A DNA stretch of 24,305 nucleotides from Ophiothrix spiculata (lineage: Eukaryota > Echinodermata > Ophiuroidea > Amphilepidida > Ophiotrichidae), in the NCBI GenBank assembly GCA_000969725.1, contig JXSR01S044312.1. The stretch is one strand, 5' to 3'. A program made the position numbers and the translations under genes. The notes under the pieces are model-generated. The model saw only the letters and a program-made list of their open reading frames with translations, made no database searches and was not told where the DNA came from. This document shows positions 1-9,614 of the stretch, one piece after another. Each line of letters starts with the position of its first letter. The first letter of the stretch is position 1.

Positions 1-673
1 AACCATTTTCTATAGGCCCTATTTAAAACAAAACAATGTTCAAAAAATGCTTCTTTGAAGTCATTTTTTTTTTGCTAACGGGCTTTCGTGCATGGGTTAC
101 TGAGCCGGTGGCTCTCTGGTTATTAAAATATATTCAGTGGACTACTTCGTATTTCGATCTCTAAATGAAAAATGGAGAAAGAAAGTGCCACATATTATAT
201 ATCATTCAAAAGCTAAGATTAAAGAGAATTGAAATATGGAATAAACTCAATTTTGAAATTTGCAACTTTCCTCTCATTTTGCCAGAGCACCTCTCATATG
301 TACACAAGCATTAAAAAAAGAGAAAGGACTGATAGTAATGGAAATAACTAGCAAGATGTCAATATTGCAAAATAACTTACTTTTCTATCCTATGGTAAAT
401 GATAAGAACTTATGCTTTTTATTTTAAAAGCAGGCAAGGTAATATTTACAAAATTACATGATGATATTGTCTTTTCCAAACTTTACGTGAAAACTATAGC
501 ACTACCGCATGATGGGTTATATCGAAATACATGTTGACACCATAATAAATTTATGTCGACATGAAAAAATGGTCCTGACTACAGTCCTAGGCAAAACCCT
601 GTAAAAAATAAGCATTGGAAATGATCATGATTACTCTTATTCATCTGGGTTGATGTAAGTTCAAATAATGTTC
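1..673. other. AT-rich DNA, no gene seen
   Basis: Both strands are closed by frequent stops. I see no splice-flanked coding stretch, no RNA gene and no transposon ends. Only short A and T runs stand out, such as the T run near 66-74. Confidence 0.6.
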
Positions 674-768
674 AAATCTAGACAACCAGAAAATTACATC
701 ACAGCCTAGCTGCTGGGTGATAGTATCACCTCTCTACGTACAATGTAATTTTCTGCTTGTCTAGATTT
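674..768. repeat. Fold-back (inverted-repeat) element, about 95 bp
   Basis: Two arms of about 26 bp are near-perfect reverse complements: 674-699 (aaatctagacaaccag then aaaattacat) and 743-768. They surround a loop of about 43 bp. Weaker complementarity continues outward to about 657 and 785. This looks like a short MITE or fold-back. No clear target duplication was found and the superfamily is unknown. Confidence 0.6.
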
Positions 769-820
769 AAGTATTTACATAAACTTAGTTCTAGTAGAAA
801 AAAGATTGGTGATAGAAGAT

Positions 821-873
821 AAGGCCATATAAATGAAAAGTCTTAAAGTTTCTCAAAATGTGAGGCGGGAGGG
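821..873 (-). repeat. Dispersed repeat fragment (acttatttttatgtggcctta family), copy a
   Basis: The reverse complement of this stretch (cctcacattttgagaaac, then a tail ending atggcctta) matches 3739-3799. It is one of four fragments of the same repeat within the first 4 kb. The family is not named. Confidence 0.5.
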
Positions 874-1112
874 ATTTTTTTTTGTTTTTTTTAGGTGGGG
901 GAGAGAAAGTGATCCAGCTTTACCCTTGGTAGATGCTGACTGCACATTCAGTTACTACCTTTTTAAGCTCAATATGATATAGATAGATGTTTGTTTGATG
1001 GCAGTTCCGACGTTAGAAACATAAAAAAATTAATAGAATCCTTTAAAAACAAAAGTGGGTTCTGGAATTTTGAATGATTTAGCTCAATTTTTAACACATA
1101 CAAAAAAAAATG

Positions 1113-1173
1113 ATGCGGCATCAAAAAGTGAGGAGGGCGGGGACAAGAAACAGCTTATTTTTGATGTGTCCTA
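1113..1173 (+). repeat. Dispersed repeat fragment, copy b
   Basis: The stretch has tgcggcatcaaaaagtgagg, a G-rich patch, then acaagaaacagcttattttt. It matches the reverse complement of 3404-3481 and shares its second half with 3739-3799. It shows no coding potential. Confidence 0.5.
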
Positions 1174-1417
1174 AAGCAAAGTGATCGAAAGAAATATGAA
1201 ATATTTGAAATAGATTCATCAGGAGTGTTCATAGTGCAGTAATATAGAAAAGTTCTCTTAACAAACCCAATTAAATTTGATACACATGAAAGTCAAAATA
1301 TTGTGTGTGCCAAATTTACTTGGATTTGTTATGAGGACTTTTCTACATGATTAAATATGAAGTATGTTACTTCATGAAAACCCCAAAATGTATTTTTACA
1401 AGTCCCTGTCATAATCA

Positions 1418-1447
1418 CCCCCCCCCCCCCCCCCACACACACACACA
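1418..1447. repeat. Compound microsatellite (C)n(AC)n
   Basis: A run of about 17 C is followed by about six AC units. It is a simple repeat prone to length change. Confidence 0.9.
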
Positions 1448-1933
1448 TTTTCTTCTGCTGGTAAGATTTAATTTGTTTCATTTTCATCTTCTGTAGTTCA
1501 TAAATCCACATGGAATCTTGGCTAGTCTCTCAGGCCTCTATGTCATTCTAAGGCCTTGAATATCGAGGTTCGCGCAAAGTGTTGAAGTTGCGTTATCTCT
1601 ATAACTCTCGATGCGACAGTCTGTGTGACAGTTGGGTGCAAGCTTGGTATACATAGCATACAAATATATCTGTTAAATTTATGCAATGCATGTGAAGGTA
1701 AACTAGATGCAGGGTTTCTTAACCTAGCCAAATTCTCACTCAAAGTATCATTTAGTTTCAGAGATACATGTACAACTTTCTCCACTTTCATTTTTACAAG
1801 AAAATGGAATTCAAATAGGGTATAAATTATTGAGACACCCTGTAAGATAGAATAGGCATTGTTTTTTAGAAGACACAAGTAATCTAGCTATATGAGTACC
1901 CAACTGTTAATTATCAGGTATTATTTCAGGTCA
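1448..1933. other. No gene seen; possible decayed transposon end near 1838-1851
   Basis: Open frames of 66 to 111 codons occur on both strands but look like chance frames, with no recognisable domain. The motif gagacaccctgt at about 1841-1852 resembles the inner edge of terminal repeats of Tc1/mariner-like elements. I cannot find a matching partner end, so I do not call an element. Confidence 0.4.
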
Positions 1934-2230
1934 TGGGTTTGAACAAGCCCGTAGCCAGGTGGGTTGCGGTGGGGGCGACGCACCCCCTCCACCCTCCCCA
2001 AATTTTAAAGTACAAGAAAGGTCCACAAAAATTCCCTAAATGTCCACCAAATATACACCTGAAGCCCCAAAAACTACACAAAATACTTGAAAAACTACTA
2101 AAAACCTTGAAAAAAATTAGTTTTGGGTCGACCAAAACGTAAAATTTTTCCTCCAGAAGGTCCACTTTTTGAAAATCCACACCCCCCCCCCCCCCCTTGA
2201 AAAAATCCTGGCTACGGGTCTGGGTTTGAA
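1934..2230. mobile_element. 277 bp non-autonomous DNA transposon with 10 bp flanking direct repeats
   Basis: The element spans 1944-2220. The 10-mer tgggtttgaa flanks it on both sides (1934-1943 and 2221-2230) and is read as the target-site duplication. The ends are imperfect inverted repeats sharing cccgtagccagg (1948-1959) against cctggctacggg near 2207-2218. The body is A-rich on the plus strand with a C run at about 2183-2196, and it encodes nothing convincing. A 9-10 bp duplication would fit Mutator-like elements, but the superfamily is inference. Confidence 0.75.
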
Positions 2231-2525
2231 TCCGTTGACGTTGAGCAGTGTGTGAAGTGTCCTTTATACTTGACGTCATGTACTCTTCTTAACCCAGATG
2301 TTAAATGGGTACCAGCTCTCTCTGAAGCTGAAAAGGTAACAGCCTCACAATGAAAGAGGTGTGGCATCCCCTCACTGCAAAATGACATAATGGCCTGCAT
2401 AATAGAGTCTTGACCATTTGCTTTTACAGAGAGTTTGCCACTCCAACCTGTGTAAATACAGACTATCCCCTTTGAACCTTGTTTTCAGTTCAGTTAGCTT
2501 TGCTTCTGGGATAAGTTTAATGTAA

Positions 2526-2665
2526 TACAGTCGATGCTGCTTAATCGGGATCCTCTTAAAACAGATTTTTGGTTAATTGACGTATTCAGTTAGGGAACCG
2601 TTTCTTTATGTACAAAATTGACCAGTTAATCGGGACATTCCTCCTGATAAACGGGATAATTTTTT
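2526..2665 (+). mobile_element. Pogo/Tigger-like transposon 5' end (fragment)
   Basis: TA at 2526-2527 is followed by cagtcgatgctgcttaatcg, resembling the CAGT...TTAATCGGGA-type terminal repeat of pogo-family elements. The core ttaatcgggac recurs at 2627-2637, and a related aacgggataat occurs near 2649-2659. Subterminal repeats of this kind are typical of such ends. No matching right end with a TA duplication is seen, so it looks truncated. Confidence 0.5.
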
Positions 2666-2680
2666 TGGCAAAATGCATTA

Positions 2681-3050
2681 ATTTGATGATGATTTCATAA
2701 AATTATGATGATAAAGTCAATTTTATGCAAGTACATACGGGACAAAAATCTAAAACCACAATCCCAAATTGCACCAAAAAAATGGCACAAATATGTGCAA
2801 TTTTTAAGAAAAACCCTAATTTGCCTGAAAATAGCATAAATTTCCACAAAAGATGTTTTAATTTTTATGATTTTACACCAAAATCGGTGATTTGCTACAT
2901 GTAAAAATTCCGGGTGTATCTTTTTTTATCTGCCAATAATTGTCTTGCCAATCAATTGAGAATTTCTGGTTACGCCACTAGAAATTATTTATACCCAGTA
3001 CTGTTTATACCATTTATTTATTTGTACTGATTTTATTATTATTTTTTTTT
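2681..3050. other. AT-rich DNA, no gene seen
   Basis: There is no coding frame. Low-complexity tgatgatgattt and repeated aaatt/aattt words are present. The motif ctggttacgcca near 2968-2979 resembles transposon termini elsewhere in the window (ctggctacg), but no complete element can be drawn. Confidence 0.4.
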
Positions 3051-3136
3051 TGTATAGAGGACCCTTAAGGAAAACAGTGTTGGTACTCTGGTTACGGCGA
3101 TCTTCTTTAATTATTAAGATTACGAAATAAATAAAT
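3051..3136 (+). mobile_element. LINE-like 3' tail (CR1/L2-type) or tail of a truncated SINE
   Basis: The stretch gaggacccttaaggaaaaca, then gtgttggtactctggttacg, ends in aaataaataaat. The same pattern (gaggaccctcatggaaagca) forms the tail of the SINE at 24000. Such tails with short tandem 3' repeats are characteristic of CR1/L2-type LINEs and the SINEs that borrow their machinery. No reverse transcriptase frame lies upstream, so it is a severely 5'-truncated copy. Confidence 0.5.
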
Positions 3137-3383
3137 GTCTGTGAGTGGGAGCAGTTTGTTTTTATAAATGTACTGATCCTCTGCTAATAGCATACTGGGT
3201 CATGTGGGCAGGTGTAATAACATTGCGCTTGCTACTTAAGGAAAATTCTGCCACAACATTTATCTTAGTGGAATTGATAACCTAGTGAGGGAGAACTAAA
3301 TCAAGCTGATGTTGAATTTGCCAACTGCTTGCAAGACAAATCGGGGGAAAGGGGCCAATCCTGATATCTTATGGCAATTTATT

Positions 3384-3402
3384 TATTCATTCATTCATTT
3401 AT
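3384..3402. repeat. Short (ATTC)n microsatellite
   Basis: About four units of attc or ttca are followed by atttatt. It is a simple repeat adjoining repeat copy c. Confidence 0.7.
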
Positions 3403-3403
3403 T

Positions 3404-3481
3404 CCACATAAGAGTTAAGCCTCATAAAAAAACAACGTTGCTTCTCGTCCCTGCCCCTCTCACTTTTTGGTGCCGCACCCC
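3404..3481 (-). repeat. Dispersed repeat fragment, copy c
   Basis: Its reverse complement reads gcggcaccaaaaagtgagag, then a G-rich patch, then acgagaagcaac. It matches copy b at 1113-1173 in opposite orientation. Confidence 0.5.
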
Positions 3482-3738
3482 TTTTTTGTGTGTAAAAATG
3501 CTAAAAAGATCAAATTGAACTTAAACGTTCAAATATCAAGACCCTGTGACCCCGCTTTCCTCTTTAAAGGATTCCTTTAATTTTGGATGTTTTTAACATC
3601 GTAACTGTCGTCAAACCAACATCTACCTATATCGCATCGAGTTAAAGATGGCAACTGAATGTTAAGTCAACATGATTATACCAAGGGTAAACCTGGATAG
3701 CTCAGGCTCTCCCCAACCTTATAAAAAAAACACCACCA

Positions 3739-3799
3739 TCCCGCCTCACATTTTGAGAAACCTTTGGACGAGAAACAACTTATTTTTTATGTGGCCTTA
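3739..3799 (+). repeat. Dispersed repeat fragment, copy d
   Basis: The stretch cccgcctcacattttgagaa, then gacgagaaacaacttatttt, ends atgtggcctta. The first half matches copy a and the second half matches copies b and c, so it bridges the family. Confidence 0.5.
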
Positions 3800-3887
3800 T
3801 ATATCTGGATTTCCACCAGGATGTGAAGTATATTTTGAATAATTCCTGTATTCTTAATTCCATCAAGTAATCCACTTTTGAGCCTTA

Positions 3888-4245
3888 TACCCTGGTCACA
3901 TCACCTTAAGGCTGATGATGTGTTTTCAGCATCATACCAGGTAGAAATTCAGCAGACACAGGCCGTACGTCGGCTAGTGACCGAACAATATCTGTGCGGA
4001 GACTATGGGCTGTATATGTGAGCCATAGACACGCCGATAGCATGCTGCAAGAATTTGACTCGGAGTTAAAACCTTGCGCCTTGGTAACAATGTCTTCACT
4101 TATGCTCCAGTAATAACCGGCGGCCGACTGGTGACTGATCAGGCAACGCAAGCTTTCGACCAATGTAATACTGATGTTTTGGCGTTGCTTCCTTCTTCCG
4201 ATTACCAGACATCAGGCGGCGGCCAGTTGTTATGTGACCAGGCAT
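3888..4245. mobile_element. MITE with ccctggtcacat ends, copy A (about 354 bp)
   Basis: TA precedes ccctggtcacatcacc at 3890. The right end reads ttatgtgaccagg at 4230-4242, a slightly decayed inverted copy. The interior shares ctcggagttaaaaccttgcg and tgtcttcact with copies at 5468, 11327 and 23280. TA-type duplications suggest a Tc1/mariner-like origin, but this is inference. A reverse-strand open frame of 85 codons lies wholly inside and is not a gene. Confidence 0.75.
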
Positions 4246-4765
4246 AGCATCAGATGTTCAGGTTGCTAAAATACACGGTAAACTTGAAGGAAAGCCAACT
4301 TCATTCAATATATATAGATATATACATTAGCTACTTGTATTTTTTCCAAATAACTGCTACTCACCGCAATGAAAATTCCAAGTTCTATAACAGCATTGCC
4401 CTGTGACTAGATTGTCTTATGTCTTTAGTAATAACAAAATCTAGGCCAAAAAGTGATTGCAAAAAGCTGTTTGCATTAACTTTTAAAGATTATAACAAAT
4501 GAAATTTTATAAGTAAACTGGCTTTACTGTTAAATTAACTGAAAATAATTAAGGCAAGACAATTGTTGTAATCTTTTAAAGTTATGTTAAATTATTAATG
4601 CCACTTTGAGAAACTTGGGAAGCCATTTTCTCCCACTTTTGAATGTTGTTTTTGGTGATTAATACAATACCCAGTCTTAAAAATGGAAAAGAAAACTGAA
4701 TCTTTCATAAACAAGTGTAGACTGAAGCCTTGGAACTTGGGTGCATTTTCATCCAAATGTTGCCA

Positions 4766-5130
4766 ATTCAAGGGTATGTCTTTCCCTTAATTCACCGCAA
4801 AATTGGTATGGCAATGTCCAACCAATCTTACACAAAAAGATGGGATTAAGGGATATGTACCATTGTTATTAAGGGATATATGTACCATTGCATTCTGATT
4901 GAGACTTTAAATGCTCTATAACAAGTGCAATTTTATTGGTTAGAATCAAATCAAATTTTGTATAATTCTACAAATAAACAGTGACAACTTGGATTAGCAA
5001 TAACCAAGGGTAACATATTCTGGTAATCATATGAACCTTATTTTCAGGGCTCATATTCATGACATAACGCTTAAGCTTTTTGCAACTTAAAGTCCATTTA
5101 TTTATTTCATTCTTCTTTAATATTAACTAA
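4766..5130. other. Left-arm segment without visible right-arm partner
   Basis: The flanking blocks match the right arm, but this stretch does not match 12556-12982. It contains an imperfect tandem pair of attaagggatatgtaccattg (4845-4867 and 4868-4890). No gene is seen. Its partner, if any, would lie in the assembly gap. Confidence 0.6.
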
Positions 5131-5384
5131 AAGTCCCCTAAACCTGGACTTTCTATTGGGGGGGGGGGGTGTTTGCCAAGTCCTGTAATGGTTTATCGCC
5201 GATTGCACAAAAATGCAAAACCAAAGTGACCCTGGGCATAAGTACTTTCTTTAACATCCTTTGTCCCCTAAACCTTGACTTTCTAAGGGGGTTGGTGGTT
5301 GCCGAGTCCCGTAACGGTTTATTGCCGATTGCACAAAAATGCAAAACCAAAATGACCCTGGGCATAAATACTTTCTTTAACCAT
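5131..5384 (+). repeat. Tandem duplication, about 130 bp unit x 2
   Basis: Unit 1 (5131-5260) and unit 2 (5261-5384) both run from gtcccctaaacc through a G-rich tract, cgattgcacaaaaatgcaaa and tgaccctgggcata, to tactttctttaac. They differ at scattered bases and in the length of the G tract. The right-arm partner runs straight into the assembly gap at this repeat. Confidence 0.85.
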
Positions 5385-5465
5385 GTTAACGTCCTTTTTG
5401 GTCATTTTGATGGGAAAAAACAGGCATATCACTAGCACTTCTATCTGGCTCGGCTGTGTTGGGGA

Positions 5466-5699
5466 TACCCTGGTCACATAACCGGTGTCAGATCGGTGTC
5501 TGGACGGTGTCAGTGAGTCGTAGAGACGCCGGAAGCATGCATGATGCCGCAAGAATTTAATTCCGAGTTAAAACTTTGCAGTTTGTATACGATGTCGTCA
5601 GTAATGGTCACATAAACACCAGTGTCCGACCGGGCATCGCAATCATTCACCGATGTCATACAGGCGTTGTGGCTTCTTGCGGCTTATATGACCAGGGTG
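5466..5699. mobile_element. MITE with ccctggtcacat ends, copy B (230 bp)
   Basis: Left end is ccctggtcacataaccggtg at 5468, after TA. Right end is tatgaccaggg at 5687-5697. The interior contains several cggtgtc words and atttaattccgagttaaaac. It is mirrored by copy C in the right arm, so it was inserted before the inverted duplication. Confidence 0.85.
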
Positions 5700-6163
5700 T
5701 AAGTGACAAGAGACGCGCCTCGCCTCCGGTTCAGCTTGAACGCCAGTTGCATAGTCACTGGGATTTCTAGATTGCACAGCATCAAGTCTTGACCAATATG
5801 AAAGCAGCAGGGTCACTTTAGTCAATCAGATTTACGCCCAGGGACCTTATTAATTTTCCCCCTAAAAAACACCCTTGGAAATTCAATTTTTACCGTTAGC
5901 GTGTTGACCACCTCTATTCTAATATCAGCAAAAAACATGATAAAAATCTTGACAATTAGAATTTACATAACAAAATTTTAAAAAAGGTCACCATTTTTGC
6001 AAAAATATTTTCAGTCCAGAAGTACTTAGTGACATCAATTTCACAGAAAATGCCCTGACCGATTTTCATGATCTTGGTTCATTGGAAAGAGAAGAACCTA
6101 TCCTATACTAAAGTACAGTTGCACTTTGGGGAATCAATTTCAACATTACAGATGGGGGGGGGG

Positions 6164-6411
6164 AAAGAATTATTTAGGCCAAAGATAACCCAAGAAAGCC
6201 TCTAATGAAGATTATTTCCGTTGGGGTCCAAGATCTTTCTTTAATTACATCAGTTTTGGATGCAGGAGTAAGACCTGAGTACCTGGAGAAGAACCTGCGG
6301 AAGTTAGCATGACTGAAAACCAAATGCACATACAGCGCCGGGACCGGGAATCGAACCCGGGACTCAGTGGTGCAAAGCGAGGGAAGTACCTCTGCGCTAA
6401 CCCGCTTCCCC
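6164..6411 (-). mobile_element. tRNA-derived SINE, left-arm copy
   Basis: Read on the minus strand it starts ggggaagcgggttagcgcag. It has an A-box-like ttagcgcagagg and a B box in gggttcgattcccgg, the internal RNA polymerase III promoter of tRNA-derived SINEs. The central part (cttccgcaggttcttctcca, then ctcctgcat) matches the SINE at 24000. The tail has ggaccccaacggaaataatc, a LINE-like 3' end. A G run at 6154-6163 adjoins it. It does not fold as a functional tRNA, so I do not call a tRNA gene. Confidence 0.8.
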
Positions 6412-6922
6412 TCTATTTGTCTTGAGGTTCAGTGTCTGAATTCCAATGAACCTGTTCTGTTTCTAAAAACACTTATAATCTTGTTTCATTATCTGCTAAA
6501 ACATAAATCACACAAAAAACGCACCTAAAACCATGAAATGCTGGAAAAATTGATTATTTCGCAAAAAAGAAAAGAATTATCATGGAATTTTAGCGTTGGC
6601 GATGTGGGCGAAAAAAATGTGACATGGGCGGCAAACGGGAAACATAAAATTAACTGGAAACATAAAATTAAGTTTCAAGAGCCTTAAATTTGTGATTGTA
6701 GTCACAATAGATCCTTGGCAGAAGAAATCTAAGATGTTGTGATGAACTCCACTCTACTGAGCACGAACTAATTGAATGTTACCAAAACTGGAAACATTTC
6801 TTATACATGAAAGAATATCACATACATGTAATGCTCCTATCAAAATTAAAATCTAGTCTAATTGATAAGAAAACACTACAGATTGCATAAATGTATTTAT
6901 ATAAATTATTCATCACAACAAA

Positions 6923-7060
6923 TTGAGTTTCAGATTTTTATGCTGGAAGTAGAATTATGCACACGCAGGTTTTCTATTGTTTTAAAATCAAAAGTAAGTC
7001 ATGCATAGCATCACAAAACCTGCGCATGCATAAACTTCCACACAAAAATCTGAAACTCAA
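6923..7060. repeat. Fold-back element in left arm
   Basis: The left end ttgagtttcagatttttatg and the reverse complement of the right end ttgagtttcagatttttgtg are almost identical. Pairing continues inward through ggaagt, tatgca and cgcaggtttt. The whole 138 bp can form one long imperfect hairpin. It is mirrored at 8993-9128. Confidence 0.75.
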
Positions 7061-7184
7061 ACATTATAGAAGAGGTTGTTGATTATACATATTGAAAATT
7101 CCAAGAGGTATTTTAATTCTCAATTTGTGCCGAAAGCATGTTGTAAAGTCTTTAAGATTTTGAAAGTTTTTTTATATATGCCAA

Positions 7185-7285
7185 CATTTGGTAATTAAAC
7201 ATTACCATCTAACAACATGGCAAGCGTAAGTCATTAGCAAGACAAATTTTCAAAATTTGTCCAATGCACATTTAATTACCAAATG
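7185..7285. repeat. Short inverted-repeat element in left arm
   Basis: catttggtaattaaa (7185-7199) pairs perfectly with tttaattaccaaatg (7271-7285). An inner palindrome acaaattttcaaaatttgt sits near 7243. The right arm carries the mirror image around 8772-8872. Confidence 0.65.
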
Positions 7286-7418
7286 AGAACGGAAAAGATA
7301 TTGCATTGCTAGCCTTCAAACCAACAGGCTGGCCCGGGGGAGGGGGTTACTAAAACAAAAATTGGGTAGGTATGTGAGATCTGCAATATCCAACATAGGG
7401 TATTGTAGAACTGATTAT

Positions 7419-8631
7419 GGTCAATAATAGGGTCTATGGAACTGTTTTTTCCCTAATTGAGGATATTAGGAACTGCTTTTTCCCCGTAAAAATATGACTA
7501 TTTGAGCTGGAAACATAATAAAGCACACTTTTGAGTCATTTTCTTTGAAAATGGGGTCTTCCGAACTGAAGTAATCTTGAAAAGTGGAAGGGGGGGGGGG
7601 GCGCTTGAAAAGAGGGCGCTTGAAAAGAGGGCGGCACATACCCATATCTTCCGTCAATGTAAGTACCCCCCCCCCCCAGGGCAGGCTGGTTGGGGTAGAG
7701 GGTCTCTTTGCCAGTTGTCCAATAATTGGCAGACAACGCTGGTGCCATCCTGATTTTCGCACCATTTTCAGTAACCGGTCTGTGCCTATAGATATAGTCA
7801 GATGACAGTTGAGTGATATGGCACTTTGGCTACCTAAAGAATAACTGTTTTTAAGCGAAGCTTGGGCGGCATTGTAATTTTTTGTTAGTTCTAATGCATA
7901 TGATTCAAAATAAAAAGGTTTAATGAGAATAACGATCTCCAACAGATTTGGAGTTTGCGAACATAGATATACATTTTTAGATTCAAAATGTTAACTTTGA
8001 ATTTTGTTTTCAAGCGTTTGAAATGGCAGGAAATCGTGACTGGCCCCCCTGAAATAATTTGCTGGGAGGAATGGAGGGCCTCTTACTAGATGCAAACCAC
8101 CTTTAAATGCTTCGACATCTCTTTTTGCATATCGATTTAAATGGAAGTGTTTTTGACAGCACTCTATATAGGATTTATGGGATCCACTGAACACATCAGA
8201 ATAAATTATTGCGGTAAGTGGACTGAAGACATCGCCACCTGCTTCTGAAGCTAATACATTTCAACATGAAGTGATGCACTTTTGGTAAAAGGTACTCTGC
8301 AACAAGACTCCCTTTCGCAAGAACATGTCATGAATATTTCTTTACGATTCAGTGAAAAGTTACAAAATTTTAAGGTGAAGCATACTGCCCATAATCCCAA
8401 TATTCCTAATTGTACAGGGGGTATCAAAAAGTTTTAAACTTTACCCAGAAGAAATGGTGCCTGGAGCAAAATTTTATTATGAGACACTTTAGGCATCATT
8501 ACATAGTCAATGTGCAAAGTAGCACATTTCTCCGCACTTTTAACTGACTATCTACAAAATTTGATTTTTTATTTTGATGAAAATCAACATTTTCAGGTCA
8601 GTCATGTTTAATTATGCCATTGCGATGTCAC
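7419..8631. other. Single-copy spacer between the inverted arms
   Basis: It is 1.2 kb without inverted counterpart. It contains irregular ggaactg-type repeats near the left edge, a G run (about 7591-7601), a perfect 15 bp tandem pair and a C run (7667-7678). The stretch 7633-7695 resembles the inner end of the right arm (8671-8735: cacatacc, gtacccccc, cagcctg). The longest open frame, 158 codons on the minus strand at 7466-7942, crosses homopolymer tracts and shows no recognisable domain. Confidence 0.6.
7601..7630 (+). repeat. Perfect 15 bp tandem pair
   Basis: gcgcttgaaaagagg occurs at 7601-7615 and 7616-7630, followed by gcgg. It abuts a G run. Confidence 0.9.
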
Positions 8632-8992
8632 CAAAATCAGTTCCACAATACCCTATGTTGGATGTCGTGGATCTCACATACCTACCAAAATTTTTTTGAG
8701 TACCCCCCTCCCCCAGGCCAGCCTGTTGGTTTGAAGGATAGCAATGCAACATCTTTTCCGTTCTTATATATTTGGTAATTAAAAGTGCATTGGACACATT
8801 TTGAAAATTTGTCTTGCTAATGACTTACGCTTGCCATGTTGTTAGATGATAATGGTTAATTACCAAATGTTGGTATATAAAAATAACTTTCAAAATCCTA
8901 AAGACTTTACAACATGCTTTCGGCATAAATTGAGAATTAAAATACCTCTTGAATTTTCAATATGTATAATCAACAACCTCTTCTATAAATGT

Positions 8993-9128
8993 TTGAGTTT
9001 CGGATTTTTGTGTGGAAGTTTATGCATGCGCAGGTTTTGTGATGCTATGCATGACTTGCTTTTGATTTTAAAACAATAGAAAACCTGCGTGTGCATAATT
9101 CTACTTCCCCATAAAAATCTGAAACTCG
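8993..9128. repeat. Fold-back element in right arm
   Basis: It is the mirror copy of 6923-7060. It starts ttgagtttcggatttttgtg, and its far end is the reverse complement of the same motif (aaaatctgaaactcg). It can form a long hairpin on its own. Confidence 0.7.
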
Positions 9129-9614
9129 ATTTGTTGTGATGAACAATTTATATAAATACATTTATGCAATCTGTAGTGTTTTCTTATCAATTAGACTAGA
9201 TTTTAATTTTGATAAGAGCATACATGTATGTGATATTCTTTCATGTATAAGAAATGTTTCCAGTTTTGGTAACATTCAATTAGTTCGTGCTCAGGAGAGA
9301 GGAGTTCATCACAACATCTTAAATTTCTTCTGCCAAGGATCTATTGTGACTACAATCACAAATTTAAGGCTCTTGAAAGTGTATTTTATGTTTCCCGCTT
9401 GCCACCCATGTCACATTTTTTTGCCCACATCGTCAACGCTAAAATTTCATGATTTTTTTTTTTGCGAAATAATCAATTCTTTCCAGCATTTCATGGTTTA
9501 AGGTGCGTTTTTTGTGTGATTTATGTTTTAGCAGATAATGAAACAAGATTATAAGTGTTTTTAGAAACAGAACAGGTATTGGAATTCAGACACTGCACCT
9601 CTAAGACAAATAGA

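Larger units (their letters stand above)
4455..7418 (+). repeat. Left arm of large inverted duplication
   Basis: The reverse complement of this arm recurs at 8632-13408. The matching blocks are 4455-4765 (with 12983-13408) and 5189-7418 (with 8632-11694). The arm includes a MITE (5468-5697), a SINE (6164-6411) and fold-backs (6923-7060, 7185-7285), all mirrored on the right. By eye 5400-5830 is about 95% identical to its partner apart from an indel of about 18 bp. The segment 4766-5188 has no visible counterpart in the sequenced right arm. Confidence 0.9.

Noticed and set aside
3906-4163. 85-codon minus-strand frame
   Set aside because: It lies wholly inside the non-autonomous MITE copy A, whose other copies do not keep the frame.
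6330-6411. tRNA gene
   Set aside because: A and B box motifs are present, but the acceptor and anticodon stems do not pair as in a working tRNA, and the sequence continues into a SINE core and LINE-like tail.
7466-7942. 158-codon minus-strand frame in the spacer
   Set aside because: It crosses G and C homopolymers and a 15 bp tandem repeat, which yield proline-rich and repetitive residues. No domain is recognisable and the frame would shift with any change in homopolymer length.
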